Shown: positions 8,675-17,476 of the stretch, in pieces
How the letters are laid out: the number at the start of each line of letters is the position of its first letter
Position numbering within the stretch: the first letter of the stretch is position 1
Source of the DNA: an uncultured Pelagibacteraceae bacterium
GTDB taxonomy: Bacteria > Pseudomonadota > Alphaproteobacteria > Pelagibacterales > Pelagibacteraceae
Direction: 5' to 3'
NCBI GenBank assembly: GCA_902599335.1
Contig: CACKFA010000005.1
Span: forward strand, 1 to 39,419
Length of the DNA: 39,419 nt
Made by a program: the position numbers and the translations under genes
Notes under the pieces: generated by a model
Databases searched by the model: none
What the model was told of the DNA's origin: nothing
Seen by the model: only the letters and a program-made list of their open reading frames with translations

Positions 8675-10897
8675 TTAATTAACTAATGGCTTACCGGTTG
8701 CGAGCGTATATTTAATTCTATCTTGAGTTTCTTTAGTCTCAATCAGTCTCATAAAAGCATCCAATTCCAATTTGTATAAATCATCTTCTGACAATGTTTT
8801 GTCAATTGAAGTGTCACCACCACTCAATACATGAGCTAATTCTTGTGCTACTTTTAAACCATGATCTAATATAACTTTATCATTATATAATTTATCCAAA
8901 ATTTTATTCATTTCAGGAAGAACTGTTTTTCCCGGAAGATTAAATTTTAATTCTGATGGGGCTTTGAAGTCTTTATTGTTATTTAAAATTTCCATTGAGA
9001 CTTCTAATAAACTATTTCTATTCATAATTTTTTTATCTTGAGGTTTTAGATATTTCATAGGTTCAGCTTCAACTGGTGAAGTAGCAGTTTTACCATAACC
9101 GATTATATCAAATACTTTAAGAGGTGCGTAATTAGGGTCTTTTTTAGCTTCATCTGTATCTAGCCATCTTGCAAGCATTTCTTTACATCCACCACCTGCT
9201 GGAATTAAACCAACAATAGTTTCTACTAAACCAACAACTATATTTGTATGAGAAGCTACAAAATTACTTTGCACCATTACCTCAAAACCTCCGCCAAGTG
9301 TTAGGCCTGAGGGTGCTGAAATTACAGGATGTTCAGAATACTTTAAGTGTTTACATGTTTCTTGAAAATACTTAATAAATTTTTCAATTGATTTAAAATC
9401 ACCTTTATTAGCAAAGTCCATTGTATATGTTAAATTTACACCAGCAGAAAATTGCATGCTCTCATTTATTATAATTAAAGGCTTGTCGGTTGCTTTTTTA
9501 AGTGCATCCATAGAGTCGTAATCAAGTGCGTTAGCTTTCGTGGTAAACTCAACAATGTTGTATTCTTGAAAACGATAAACTTGAGCAGAATTGTTTCCAT
9601 CAATGCTCATAGCTTTTTTCTTAACTTTTCCTAGCGTTTCAATCTCAGTATATTTTTGTCTAGAACCATAAAAATTTTGATTTTTACTTATAGATAATTT
9701 TTCTAAAAACTCATTTCCTTTAAATTCATCAATTTTATTAAAAAAATTTTCAACACCTATTTCTTCTAACATTTCAAAAGGACCTTTTGCCCAATTAAAG
9801 CCTAATCTCATTGCTTCATCTATATCATTAAACTCTTTTGTAATTCCTGGTACTAAAGATGATGAATATTTTATAATCTTTGAAATGACAGACCAAGCAT
9901 ACTTACCAAATTTGTCATCTCTATAGATTAAAGATTTTAAATCAACTTTATCAGTACCAATATTAATTTTTTTGCTTGTAGAATATTCACCCGTTTGAAG
10001 ATTAATTGCCTCCATAACCTTGGTTGCACCAGTTTTGTTCATTCGGTAAAAACCACCTTTACCTTTTCGACCAGTATAACCCGTCTCAATTAATTTTTTA
10101 ACAAGAGGAATTTCTTTAGCAACTTCTTGGAAAGGGTCATTTTCAGACAGCTCTTTAATAAAACTTTTTAAAACATCAGCCATTAAATCAATTCCAATTA
10201 AATCATAAAGGCCAAAAACTCCTGTTTTTGGAATACCCATTGGTCTTCCAAATATTGCATCAGCTTCTTCAATGCTTAGTTTCATTTTAAAAGCTTCTGT
10301 CATTGCAACTTGCATTGCAAAAACACCTATTCTATTACCTAAAAAACCTGGTGTGTCATTACAAACAATCGCTCCTTTACCTAATTCTATTTCACAAAAC
10401 TTCTTGAGCGAATTAATTTTCTCTAAATCATTATTTTCATTTTTTACTATCTCCAGCAAACCCATGTATCGAACTGGATTAAAAAAATGAGTAATGCAAA
10501 AATCTTTCTTTTCTTCTGAGTTTAATTTTTCAGATAAAACTTTGATAGGAATAGATGATGTGTTTGATGAAACTATCGCCCCATCTTTTCTATTTTTAAA
10601 AATTTTTTCATATATATTATGTTTAATATCTATTCTCTCAACTACTGCCTCAACAATCCAATCAGCATCTTTAACAACATCAAAATTATCATTAATATTA
10701 CCAACTTTAATATTGTCTATTTTTGATTTATCTAACAATAATGGTGGTTTTGACTTGAATATTCTGTCTCTTGCCTTTTCTGAAATCTCAGTTGTTAAAT
10801 CTAAAAGAGTTACTGGAATTTTCGCATTACATAAGTGTGCTGCGATTCCACTTCCCATTGTTCCTGATCCAATCACAACAACTTTTTTAATATCCAT
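8675..10897 (-). CDS. Bifunctional 3-hydroxyacyl-CoA dehydrogenase/enoyl-CoA hydratase
   Basis: Fatty-acid beta-oxidation enzyme of 740 residues with the FadN-like domain order: dehydrogenase first, hydratase last, the reverse of E. coli FadB. The N-terminal Rossmann motif is GSGTMGSG at 10-17. Dehydrogenase residues H137, E149 and N188 (DTPGFLGNR) are present, followed by two 3HCDH C-terminal domains to about residue 400. The hydratase region starts near residue 440 and has an oxyanion-hole block (QFSAGVNL), a glutamate in GGGFEV and a second glutamate in VETIVGLIPAGGG, the two expected catalytic acids. No thiolase partner is in the window. It lies 44 bp downstream of the potC-like gene on the same strand, so readthrough from the transporter operon is possible. 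Confidence 0.92.
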   Translation of the reverse strand: MDIKKVVVIGSGTMGSGIAAHLCNAKIPVTLLDLTTEISEKARDRIFKSKPPLLLDKSKIDNIKVGNINDNFDVVKDADWIVEAVVERIDIKHNIYEKIFKNRKDGAIVSSNTSSIPIKVLSEKLNSEEKKDFCITHFFNPVRYMGLLEIVKNENNDLEKINSLKKFCEIELGKGAIVCNDTPGFLGNRIGVFAMQVAMTEAFKMKLSIEEADAIFGRPMGIPKTGVFGLYDLIGIDLMADVLKSFIKELSENDPFQEVAKEIPLVKKLIETGYTGRKGKGGFYRMNKTGATKVMEAINLQTGEYSTSKKINIGTDKVDLKSLIYRDDKFGKYAWSVISKIIKYSSSLVPGITKEFNDIDEAMRLGFNWAKGPFEMLEEIGVENFFNKIDEFKGNEFLEKLSISKNQNFYGSRQKYTEIETLGKVKKKAMSIDGNNSAQVYRFQEYNIVEFTTKANALDYDSMDALKKATDKPLIIINESMQFSAGVNLTYTMDFANKGDFKSIEKFIKYFQETCKHLKYSEHPVISAPSGLTLGGGFEVMVQSNFVASHTNIVVGLVETIVGLIPAGGGCKEMLARWLDTDEAKKDPNYAPLKVFDIIGYGKTATSPVEAEPMKYLKPQDKKIMNRNSLLEVSMEILNNNKDFKAPSELKFNLPGKTVLPEMNKILDKLYNDKVILDHGLKVAQELAHVLSGGDTSIDKTLSEDDLYKLELDAFMRLIETKETQDRIKYTLATGKPLVN

Positions 10898-10941
10898 AAT
10901 TATAAATATTCTATATTGAAAATATTAATTTAGTAAAATAA

Positions 10942-11796
10942 TTATCTATTGATCCCTCTTAGTCTCTCGGATCTTCTTCTTAATAACTCTGCAGTTACTA
11001 ATATTAGAGTAGACATAACAATCAAGCATGTTGCCACAGCCATAATAGTTGGACTTAACTGTTCTCTTAAACCAACCCACATTTGAATTGGGATAGTAGT
11101 ATTTTCTAATCCAGCTAAGAATAGTACTACTACTACTTCATCAAATGATGTAACAAATGCAAACAAAGCTCCGGATATTACACCAGGCATAATTAGTGGC
11201 AATGTAATTTTCATAAACGTATTTACTGGATTACTGCCTAAGCTTGCAGCTGCTCTCGTTACACTGTGATCAAAACCTGACAATGTTGCTGTAACAGTGA
11301 TTACTACAAATGGAGTTCCTAAGATTATATGCGATAGAACAATTCCTGTATGAGTAGCGGCTAAGCCAACTTTTGCCATAAAAAAGAAGATTGCAGTACC
11401 AGATATAATTAGAGGTACAATCATTGGTGAAATTAATAACGCCATAAAAGCAGCTTTATAAGGCATGTGCCTACTACTTAAACCTAGTGCTGCCACTGTT
11501 CCAAGAATTGTAGAACCAATTGTTGCAAAGAATGCGATGATTAAACTATTTTTAGTTGCCAAACCCCATGGGTTTTTTGTACCATAAATCATATCTTCAT
11601 ACCATCTCAAAGAAAAACCTTCAGGATCAAGTGCTAGCATCTTTGATGAAAAGTGAATGTATTGTTCTGCATTAAATGAAAGTGGCAAGATTACAAACAA
11701 TGGTGCAATCAAGAAGAAGAACACTAAAAAACAAAAAGTTAAATATGTGTAGTGCCATATTTTATAATTTAATGGTGTGTGTTTTGGTAATGCCAT
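10942..11796 (-). CDS. potC: ABC transporter permease, PotC-like
   Basis: Inner-membrane permease of 284 residues with about six transmembrane helices. It has the cytoplasmic EAA-type loop (AAASLGSNPVNTFMKITLPLIMPG, in part residues 190-210), typical of the PotC/polyamine-opine-phosphonate importer family. It starts 2 bp after the PotB-like gene and completes an ABC importer with PotA, PotD and PotB homologs upstream. The polyamine label comes from the family; the operon context (M24 hydrolase and EutA-like protein) points to a different or additional small cationic or zwitterionic substrate. Family assignment is firm, substrate is not. Confidence 0.88.
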   Translation of the reverse strand: MALPKHTPLNYKIWHYTYLTFCFLVFFFLIAPLFVILPLSFNAEQYIHFSSKMLALDPEGFSLRWYEDMIYGTKNPWGLATKNSLIIAFFATIGSTILGTVAALGLSSRHMPYKAAFMALLISPMIVPLIISGTAIFFFMAKVGLAATHTGIVLSHIILGTPFVVITVTATLSGFDHSVTRAAASLGSNPVNTFMKITLPLIMPGVISGALFAFVTSFDEVVVVLFLAGLENTTIPIQMWVGLREQLSPTIMAVATCLIVMSTLILVTAELLRRRSERLRGINR

Positions 11797-11798
11797 AA

Positions 11799-13046
11799 TT
11801 ATCCTAATTTAATATTATCTATGCCAACTAATTTATTATAAACCCAGTATATAGCCAACACTCCTACTAATAGCATTGTTCCAAGAGCAGATGCAAAAGC
11901 CCAGTCTAGTGAACTTTTCATGTGATAAGCTATATTGTTACTAATTAAAGATCCACTTGCTCCACCCACCAAAGCTGGGGTGATATAGTAACCAATTGCT
12001 AAAATAAATACTAGCAAACTTCCTGCACCAATCCCTGGGATTGTTAATGGAAAATAAATTTTAACAAATGAGACCAATGGTGTTCCTCCTAATGATTTTC
12101 CAGCTCTCATTAAACTTGGAGAGATTGTTTTCATGACACTGTAAAGTGGTAGAACCATAAATGGGAGTAAAATTTGTGTCATTGCAACAAATGTACCAAT
12201 TACATTGTACATTAATTCTGGCCTATTATCGTCTGCAGCCCAACCCAACCAAACAATTAAATCGTTAATTGGTCCTTGCTGTTGTAACAATACCATCCAA
12301 CTTGATGTTCTAACCAAGAGTGAAGTCCAAAAAGGAAGTAACACACAAATCATTAATAAATTGCTATATTTCATTGGTAATGTTGCTAACAAGTGTGCAA
12401 TTGGATAAGCAAGAATAAAACAGAAAATTGTAACCCAAAAAGCTACATTTATTGTTCTCAGCCAAAGTGTTTTATAAATACGTCTATCTTCATCTTGCTG
12501 AATAATATTTCTTTTTTCGTCAAATTTTAAATCTACCCCTTTTAAATATTTAGCATAAGACCAATTGGGAGCAGTATTTTTTAAAGCAACCAAATATTCA
12601 GATTGGCCCCACCTTTTATGAATTTTAATAAACTGTTCTTTATAATTACCTTCTTCAAGTTTATCTATTTTTCTTATTGTTTTTTTTATTAAACTACTGA
12701 AGCCTGATTTTTCATAATTTAATCTTGCTATAATTTTTCCAAAAGTTTTATTCTTTTTTAATAAACTCAGATCTTCATAAAGTCCTTCATATACAGGTTC
12801 ATCTGGCAAGTCTTGTCCGTCCCATTTTTCCATTGCAATAAATGTTTTAGGTAGCATCTTGGTGATCATTCGATCATCAACACTTCTAAATAACATGTCA
12901 CCAATTGGAAATATGTAGATAATTAAAATAAATAAAAATAATGGAGCGACAAGCAAAACTGCTTTTAATTTATTTTTACGCTCAGCTTTTTTAAGACTTT
13001 CCTCTAAGGGTATTCCGTCTGATGATAAAATTTTTTCTTGGCTCAT
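11799..13046 (-). CDS. potB: ABC transporter permease, PotB-like with long insert
   Basis: Permease partner of the PotC-like protein, 415 residues. It is longer than E. coli PotB (about 285) because a charged, non-membrane stretch of about 150 residues (roughly 50-200) is inserted after the first transmembrane helix (about 32-50). That segment probably faces the periplasm and may contact the binding protein; such inserts occur in a subset of alphaproteobacterial Pot-type permeases. About five further helices follow, with an EAA-type loop (AGKSLGGTPLVSFVKIYFPL, near residues 315-335). Its ATG lies directly after the U-tract of a hairpin that separates it from the binding-protein gene. Confidence 0.87.
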   Translation of the reverse strand: MSQEKILSSDGIPLEESLKKAERKNKLKAVLLVAPLFLFILIIYIFPIGDMLFRSVDDRMITKMLPKTFIAMEKWDGQDLPDEPVYEGLYEDLSLLKKNKTFGKIIARLNYEKSGFSSLIKKTIRKIDKLEEGNYKEQFIKIHKRWGQSEYLVALKNTAPNWSYAKYLKGVDLKFDEKRNIIQQDEDRRIYKTLWLRTINVAFWVTIFCFILAYPIAHLLATLPMKYSNLLMICVLLPFWTSLLVRTSSWMVLLQQQGPINDLIVWLGWAADDNRPELMYNVIGTFVAMTQILLPFMVLPLYSVMKTISPSLMRAGKSLGGTPLVSFVKIYFPLTIPGIGAGSLLVFILAIGYYITPALVGGASGSLISNNIAYHMKSSLDWAFASALGTMLLVGVLAIYWVYNKLVGIDNIKLG

Positions 13047-13049
13047 AAT

Positions 13050-13077
13050 AAAAAAGGGCAGTTATACATAACTGCCC
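13050..13077 (-). terminator. Attenuating hairpin between PotD-like and PotB-like genes
   Basis: A perfect inverted repeat (GGGCAGTTAT at 13056-13065 with ATAACTGCCC at 13068-13077) is followed, in the transcribed minus direction, by six U residues (13055-13050) and then, after ATT, the potB ATG. This is an intrinsic-terminator shape placed inside the operon. It fits partial termination or mRNA protection, so that the binding protein is made in excess over the permeases. Confidence 0.8.
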
Positions 13078-13115
13078 TTTTAATATATTATAAAAAACTA
13101 TTCTATAAAACTAAA

Positions 13116-14243
13116 TTATAGACCAGCTTTCATTGCTTCCCACTTCTCATTAATCTCATCTTGGTTGTCTGCCCAGTAATCAGGGTTCATAAGAATGTGG
13201 CTTTTTAAGTTAGCTGGTGCTGTTGGCATATGTGGTACCATGTTAGTTTTACCATCTTTAAACCAAGGCTCTCCTGCTTCCATAATTGCAATTGAAGATT
13301 TTCTCCAAGGTGCGTAAGCAATGTATTTAGCACTTCCTGCTAAACCTTCTGTGCTTGTCATTTCTGCAAGTACTTTCATTGCATCACCACTAGCATAATT
13401 TGGACCATCTTTAACTAAAGCAAAGTATTCGTAGTCTAAGATTTGCGCATCCCAAACTTGAACAAGTGGCGTTCCTTCCATTTGCGCGTTAAAGAATCTA
13501 CCATTCCAACCAGTAGCCATAACTACTTCACCATTAGCTAATAGTTCTGGTGGTTGAGCTCCAGCATTCCAGAATACACATCCGCCATTTGGATCTGTAC
13601 AAAGTTTTTTAATTTTGTTTAAAGCTCTGTCTATACCAGGACCTTCCATTTTTCTGTAAAGTAAGTCTCCACCAGCTTGTGCTCCGCTAGCTTTTACTCC
13701 ATCAGCAACTAATGCTATCTCTAAGTTAGACATTGCACCTTTGTATATTGCTCTTTTACCTGGAAACTTTTTAGTATTAAAAAAGTCTTTTATCGATGTT
13801 GGTTTTTTTGAACCTATTGTTGCATCGTTGTAAGCAAAGTTCCAAGAGTAAAGAATGTTTCCAACTGCACATTTTGAAGGCATGCCTGTAAAGAAGTCTT
13901 GACTTGCAGGTGTTCCATCTGGAGCCGGCAAGAAATCTTTATCAAAATCAAATTCATGGAAAATACCTTCGTCACATCCAATGATTGTATCTTTTGCATA
14001 CACGTCCATAATGTCCCATGTAATTTTTCCAGCTTCTTTTTGAGCTTTAATTTCTGATAATCCACCAGTGTAGTCTACCCAATTAACAGGTATACCTAAC
14101 TTTTTAGCAGTAGGATCACCATAACCCAATTTTTGTGACTCTGTGTAAGCTCCACCCCAAGACACTACAGTTACTGCAAATGCTGAAGTTGTTACAGAAA
14201 GTACAAAAGAAAGAGCAAGTAATATTTTACTTAATTTTTTCAT
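13116..14243 (-). CDS. potD: ABC transporter substrate-binding protein, PotD/PotF-like
   Basis: Periplasmic solute-binding protein of 375 residues with a clear signal peptide (KK near the start, hydrophobic run, TSAFA cleavage region at about residue 23). The mature start VTVVSWGGAYTESQ is typical of the polyamine/iron-type cluster of binding proteins (SBP_bac family, PotD/PotF branch). Four cysteines (in IGCDEG, PSKCAVG, KLCTDP and GGCVFW) could form two disulfides. Aromatic and acidic residues such as W227-like VMATGWNGR and DYEYFA may form the cation pocket, but the ligand is not decidable by eye. The leader carries a 12-bp palindrome and an AGGAGA ribosome site; a terminator-like hairpin follows the gene. 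Confidence 0.88.
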   Translation of the reverse strand: MKKLSKILLALSFVLSVTTSAFAVTVVSWGGAYTESQKLGYGDPTAKKLGIPVNWVDYTGGLSEIKAQKEAGKITWDIMDVYAKDTIIGCDEGIFHEFDFDKDFLPAPDGTPASQDFFTGMPSKCAVGNILYSWNFAYNDATIGSKKPTSIKDFFNTKKFPGKRAIYKGAMSNLEIALVADGVKASGAQAGGDLLYRKMEGPGIDRALNKIKKLCTDPNGGCVFWNAGAQPPELLANGEVVMATGWNGRFFNAQMEGTPLVQVWDAQILDYEYFALVKDGPNYASGDAMKVLAEMTSTEGLAGSAKYIAYAPWRKSSIAIMEAGEPWFKDGKTNMVPHMPTAPANLKSHILMNPDYWADNQDEINEKWEAMKAGL

Positions 14244-14379
14244 TTATTCTCCTATTTAACGTTAACGTTTTTATTTTTTATAAAATGAAAGTAAAACAAG
14301 ATAGCAAAGCTTAGTCAACAGCTGATTGCAGGCAAATTAGCCTGTTGTTTATTCAGTTTTTTATTAAAATTATTAATTA
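14244..14379 (-). promoter_or_regulatory. potA-potD intergenic region with possible promoter and alternative hairpins
   Basis: This 136-bp gap has no gene. On the minus strand a TTGACT box (14318-14313) and a TTTACT box (14295-14290) are 17 bp apart and could serve as a separate promoter for the binding-protein gene. Two hairpins compete for 14342-14344: CAGGC/GCCTG (14329-14333 with 14340-14344) and CAACAG/CTGTTG (14316-14321 with 14342-14347). They may protect the potA 3' end or act as an attenuator. Evidence is sequence pattern only. Confidence 0.4.
14258..14269. repeat. 12-bp GTTAAC-centred palindrome before potD start
   Basis: AACGTTAACGTT is a perfect palindrome. It ends 14 nt before the potD-like ATG, immediately upstream of the AGGAGA ribosome-binding site (read on the minus strand). 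A second perfect GTTAAC-centred palindrome occupies the same position before the livK-like gene. It could be an operator or form a small hairpin in the mRNA leader. Confidence 0.6.
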
Positions 14380-15465
14380 CTATTTTGGATCTAAAGCTCT
14401 ACAGTCTATACTATTCCAACCGATTTTAATTTCTTTTCCCTCTTTAATATCCATTCTGTTTGAGCTATTTGGGATTTTAAGAATAAAATCCTTATTGCCT
14501 AATAAATCTACTCTTAATCTAGTATGATCTCCGTGATATATTACTTCTTCAATTTTTCCCTTATGATTGTTGTCCATATCTTTTTCTGGGTCAATAATTG
14601 CTCTCTCTGGCCTTAGAGATACTGTAGTTTTGTCTCCTTTAGATTTTGCAACAATTGGGTTCGCCATGATTTCTATACCAGAGTTTAATTTTACTTTACA
14701 TTTTTCTCCTGAGACATCTATTACCTCTCCACCAAATGTATTATTTTCTCCTATAAACTCAGCGACAAATGAATTAACAGGTCTTTCATATAATTCATCA
14801 GGACTTGAGAGTTGTTGAACTTTACCATCATTGAAAACTGCAATTCTATTTGACATTGTTAAAGCTTCAGTTTGATCATGAGTTACATAAACTACAGTAA
14901 CTCCGATATTTTCATGAATATGTTTTATTTCATATTGCATACTTTCTCTTAAATTTTTATCTAAAGCTCCTAAAGGCTCATCCATCAGTACAAGTTTTGG
15001 ATCAAAAACAAGCGATCTTGCAACAGCTACCCTTTGTTGCTGTCCACCTGATAGCTGCATCGGCATTCTAGCCTCAAAGCCTTGTAATGAAACCATTGAC
15101 AAAGCTTTATCAACTTTCTTATCAGCTTCATCTTTTGGAATTTTTCTTACTCTTAATGGAAAAGCTAAGTTTTCATAAACTGTCATATGAGGAAACAATG
15201 CATAGTTCTGAAAAACCATCCCTATTCCTCTTTTATGAGGAGGTATGTCCGAAATAACTTTGTTGTCTAAATATATTTGTCCATTTGTCGGTGTTTCAAA
15301 ACCTGCCAACATCATCAAACAAGTAGTTTTACCTGAACCAGATGGTCCAAGCATTGTAACAAACTCACCCTCTTCGATATCTAAATTAAGTCCTTTGACG
15401 ACAAGCTGTTTACCATCATAACTTTTATCAACATTTTCAAATCTTACGAAGTGATCATTAGACAT
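14380..15465 (-). CDS. potA: ABC transporter ATP-binding protein, PotA-like
   Basis: ATPase energising the Pot-type importer, 361 residues. Walker A is GPSGSGKTT (40-48), the ABC signature LSGGQ is at 138-142, Walker B with LVLMDEP at about 158-164, and the switch histidine in VTHDQTEA. The C-terminal 120 residues form a TOBE-like regulatory domain, as in PotA, FbpC and other MOI-subfamily ATPases. It lies 39 bp downstream of the M24 hydrolase gene and precedes the binding-protein gene. The order A-D-B-C is common in alphaproteobacterial Pot-like operons. Family is secure; substrate is set by the binding protein. Confidence 0.9.
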   Translation of the reverse strand: MSNDHFVRFENVDKSYDGKQLVVKGLNLDIEEGEFVTMLGPSGSGKTTCLMMLAGFETPTNGQIYLDNKVISDIPPHKRGIGMVFQNYALFPHMTVYENLAFPLRVRKIPKDEADKKVDKALSMVSLQGFEARMPMQLSGGQQQRVAVARSLVFDPKLVLMDEPLGALDKNLRESMQYEIKHIHENIGVTVVYVTHDQTEALTMSNRIAVFNDGKVQQLSSPDELYERPVNSFVAEFIGENNTFGGEVIDVSGEKCKVKLNSGIEIMANPIVAKSKGDKTTVSLRPERAIIDPEKDMDNNHKGKIEEVIYHGDHTRLRVDLLGNKDFILKIPNSSNRMDIKEGKEIKIGWNSIDCRALDPK

Positions 15466-15504
15466 ACGACTTTAAAACATTTGTTAGATTGATAATCAAG
15501 CAAT

Positions 15505-16671
15505 TTATTTTATATATAATTCTTTGCTCATATTGCAAAATAATTCGCTTCCATTTTCAGTTACTCTTATTGCCTCAGAAGCTTCAACACCCCAATCTCC
15601 GAATTGCATGACTGCAATCATATGAAAACAAACGTTTGGTTCTAATACTGTCATATCTCCTTTGTATATATTAAGTGTATGTTCACCCCAATCAGGTGGA
15701 TAGCCAATTCCAATTGAGTAGCCTGTTCTAGATCTTTTTTCTATTCCGTATTTATCTAGAATTTTCCAAAAGGCTTGTGCAACATTATCTGCTGTATTTC
15801 CAGGTTTGATTGCACTAATTCCAGCATTCAGTGCTTCGATAGTTTTATTCATTGTATCAATCTTTAATTGATTAGGTTTTCCAAGAAGAACTGTTCTAGC
15901 CATTGGGGCATGATATCGCTTATAAACTCCAGATAATTCAATAATTGTAGCCTCACCTTCCACAAATTTATCTTGGGTTGCTGTTAAATGTGATGCTGAG
16001 GTCCCTTTTCCTGTTGGGAGTAAAGTTGCAATACTGGAATACTCACCACCAAATTCCTCTGTACCATAAAATAACGTTTTTTGAATTTCACCTACAGCAT
16101 CGCACTGTCTTACACCTGGTTTAATTACCTCCATTGCAGTTTTCATTCCTTTTTCTGATATTTTTGCAGCAGATTTCATAAAACCTATTTCAGCATCAGA
16201 TTTAACCAACCTTGCCCAATTAACTAAACGATCGCTATCTTTGATTTTTGCATTAGGCAATCCTTGCTTTATTTTTTCATAACAAAACGCAGTGAAGTAA
16301 TGCGCATCCATTTCTAATCCAATGCATAACTTATCCCATTTTCTTTCTTTTATAATCTCTACCAAATTATCATAAGGATGTTTTGGCCAAGTATGGATAT
16401 AATTTTCGTCATAAACTAAAATATTCTCATCCTTTAAATAAGTTTTAATATATGCACCACCTGCATCTTGAGCCCTAACAAAACATAGAGGCTCGTCTGA
16501 ATCTATATGAACAATTGCACATTGAGCATAATAAAAAGACCAAGCATCATAACCTGTTAGGTAATTCATGTTGTTAGTGTCATGTGAGATTAAAAGATCG
16601 ATGCCTTTTTCTTGCATCATTTTTTGAACTTTTGTTAATCTTTGTTTATATTCTTCTTTACTAAATGACAT
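15505..16671 (-). CDS. doeA: DoeA/creatinase-like M24 hydrolase (ectoine hydrolase candidate)
   Basis: Pita-bread-fold M24 protein of 388 residues. The N-terminal domain block NMNYLTGYDAWSFYYAQ (34-50) closely recalls ectoine hydrolases (DoeA/EutD). In the catalytic domain the metal-binding aspartates of aminopeptidase P are absent: the second is replaced in YHAPMART (253-260), and the first position is E245 in IELSG. H228 in SASHL and the C-terminal GVEASEAIRVTENGSE remain, as in metal-free creatinase-type members. It overlaps the upstream EutA-like gene by one base (TAATG) and precedes a Pot-type importer. Ectoine or 5-hydroxyectoine ring opening to N-acetyl-diaminobutyrate is the leading guess; creatine-like amidines are an alternative. 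No DoeB, EutB or EutC homolog is in the window. Confidence 0.72.
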   Translation of the reverse strand: MSFSKEEYKQRLTKVQKMMQEKGIDLLISHDTNNMNYLTGYDAWSFYYAQCAIVHIDSDEPLCFVRAQDAGGAYIKTYLKDENILVYDENYIHTWPKHPYDNLVEIIKERKWDKLCIGLEMDAHYFTAFCYEKIKQGLPNAKIKDSDRLVNWARLVKSDAEIGFMKSAAKISEKGMKTAMEVIKPGVRQCDAVGEIQKTLFYGTEEFGGEYSSIATLLPTGKGTSASHLTATQDKFVEGEATIIELSGVYKRYHAPMARTVLLGKPNQLKIDTMNKTIEALNAGISAIKPGNTADNVAQAFWKILDKYGIEKRSRTGYSIGIGYPPDWGEHTLNIYKGDMTVLEPNVCFHMIAVMQFGDWGVEASEAIRVTENGSELFCNMSKELYIK

Positions 16672-17417
16672 TAATTAACTTGGAATAATTTTCCAAACCC
16701 CTCTACTGAATTATTTTTTTTTATTTTTACAAGGGTATCCCAAATTAAAGTCTGATTACTAGATAAAACTATAGTATTTAATTTTTTCTCTAATTTATCA
16801 ATAATTGGCAATACTGGTAAAGCAGTACAAGAAACAAAGAGAGCCTCTGCTCCATTTAAATTTATTTCGGATAGAACATTAAATAAATAATTCTGATCAA
16901 CTTTTCCGATATCGTAATCAGCTTCTATATCAAAGTAAGAATTTGAAGTAACTTCAAACCCTTCGTTTTTAAAATATTCCAAAACTTCATCGTTAAGTTT
17001 TTTGCTATAAGGTGTAAATAGACTTATCTTACTTATATTTAACTTCTTTAAAGCTTTAATTGCAGCGGTACTTGGAGTTGTCACCTCTGCCATAGGTTTT
17101 GCAGCTTTTACTTTTTTCTCTATAGACTCATAACCTGCAGCTATTGTTCCAGAGGTACAGCCATAAACAACACAATCGATATCCTGATCAGGTAATATAT
17201 CTTTTGTTACCTCAGTTACTTTGTCTGACATTTTGATCAAATTTTCTTTTGTTAGCGGGTTGTAGCATTCAATACGATTTACAAAAAAATCAACTTCTCT
17301 GTCTTTAATTACGTTTATAAAATCTCTTTCAATCATAAAATCGCTTGCAAGCGCAATAAGTCCAATTCTTGGATTTGATTTGGTGATGTATTTAGGATCT
17401 ATTTTTGTTGAATTCAT
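16671..17417 (-). CDS. eutA: EutA-like Asp/Glu racemase-superfamily protein
   Basis: Member of the aspartate/glutamate racemase, maleate isomerase and arylmalonate decarboxylase superfamily, 248 residues. The two catalytic cysteines are both present: C87 in VVYGCTSG and C197 in FVSCTALP, each in the expected half of the pseudo-symmetric fold. In many proteobacteria a protein of this type (EutA) is encoded next to the ectoine hydrolase EutD/DoeA, as here, where the genes overlap by one base. The EutA reaction is not well established; an isomerase or racemase role on an ectoine-derived intermediate is inferred from context. Maleate isomerase or hydantoin racemase would be the main alternatives. 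It is first in the minus-strand transporter operon. Confidence 0.7.
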   Translation of the reverse strand: MNSTKIDPKYITKSNPRIGLIALASDFMIERDFINVIKDREVDFFVNRIECYNPLTKENLIKMSDKVTEVTKDILPDQDIDCVVYGCTSGTIAAGYESIEKKVKAAKPMAEVTTPSTAAIKALKKLNISKISLFTPYSKKLNDEVLEYFKNEGFEVTSNSYFDIEADYDIGKVDQNYLFNVLSEINLNGAEALFVSCTALPVLPIIDKLEKKLNTIVLSSNQTLIWDTLVKIKKNNSVEGFGKLFQVN

Positions 17418-17476
17418 ATTTTAAAAGGTGAATATATCAGAAGTTCTTTAATAATCATTAATATAAAAAAATAGGT

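Noticed and set aside
10494..10919. 141-codon plus-strand frame antisense to the beta-oxidation gene
   Set aside because: It lies opposite a clearly conserved enzyme, has no family resemblance and reflects strand-symmetric low-GC codons.
15505..16671. DMSP lyase DddP, an M24 protein of marine bacteria
   Set aside because: The N-terminal NMNYLTGYDAWSFYYAQ block and length fit DoeA-type hydrolases better, and DddP needs an intact metal site.
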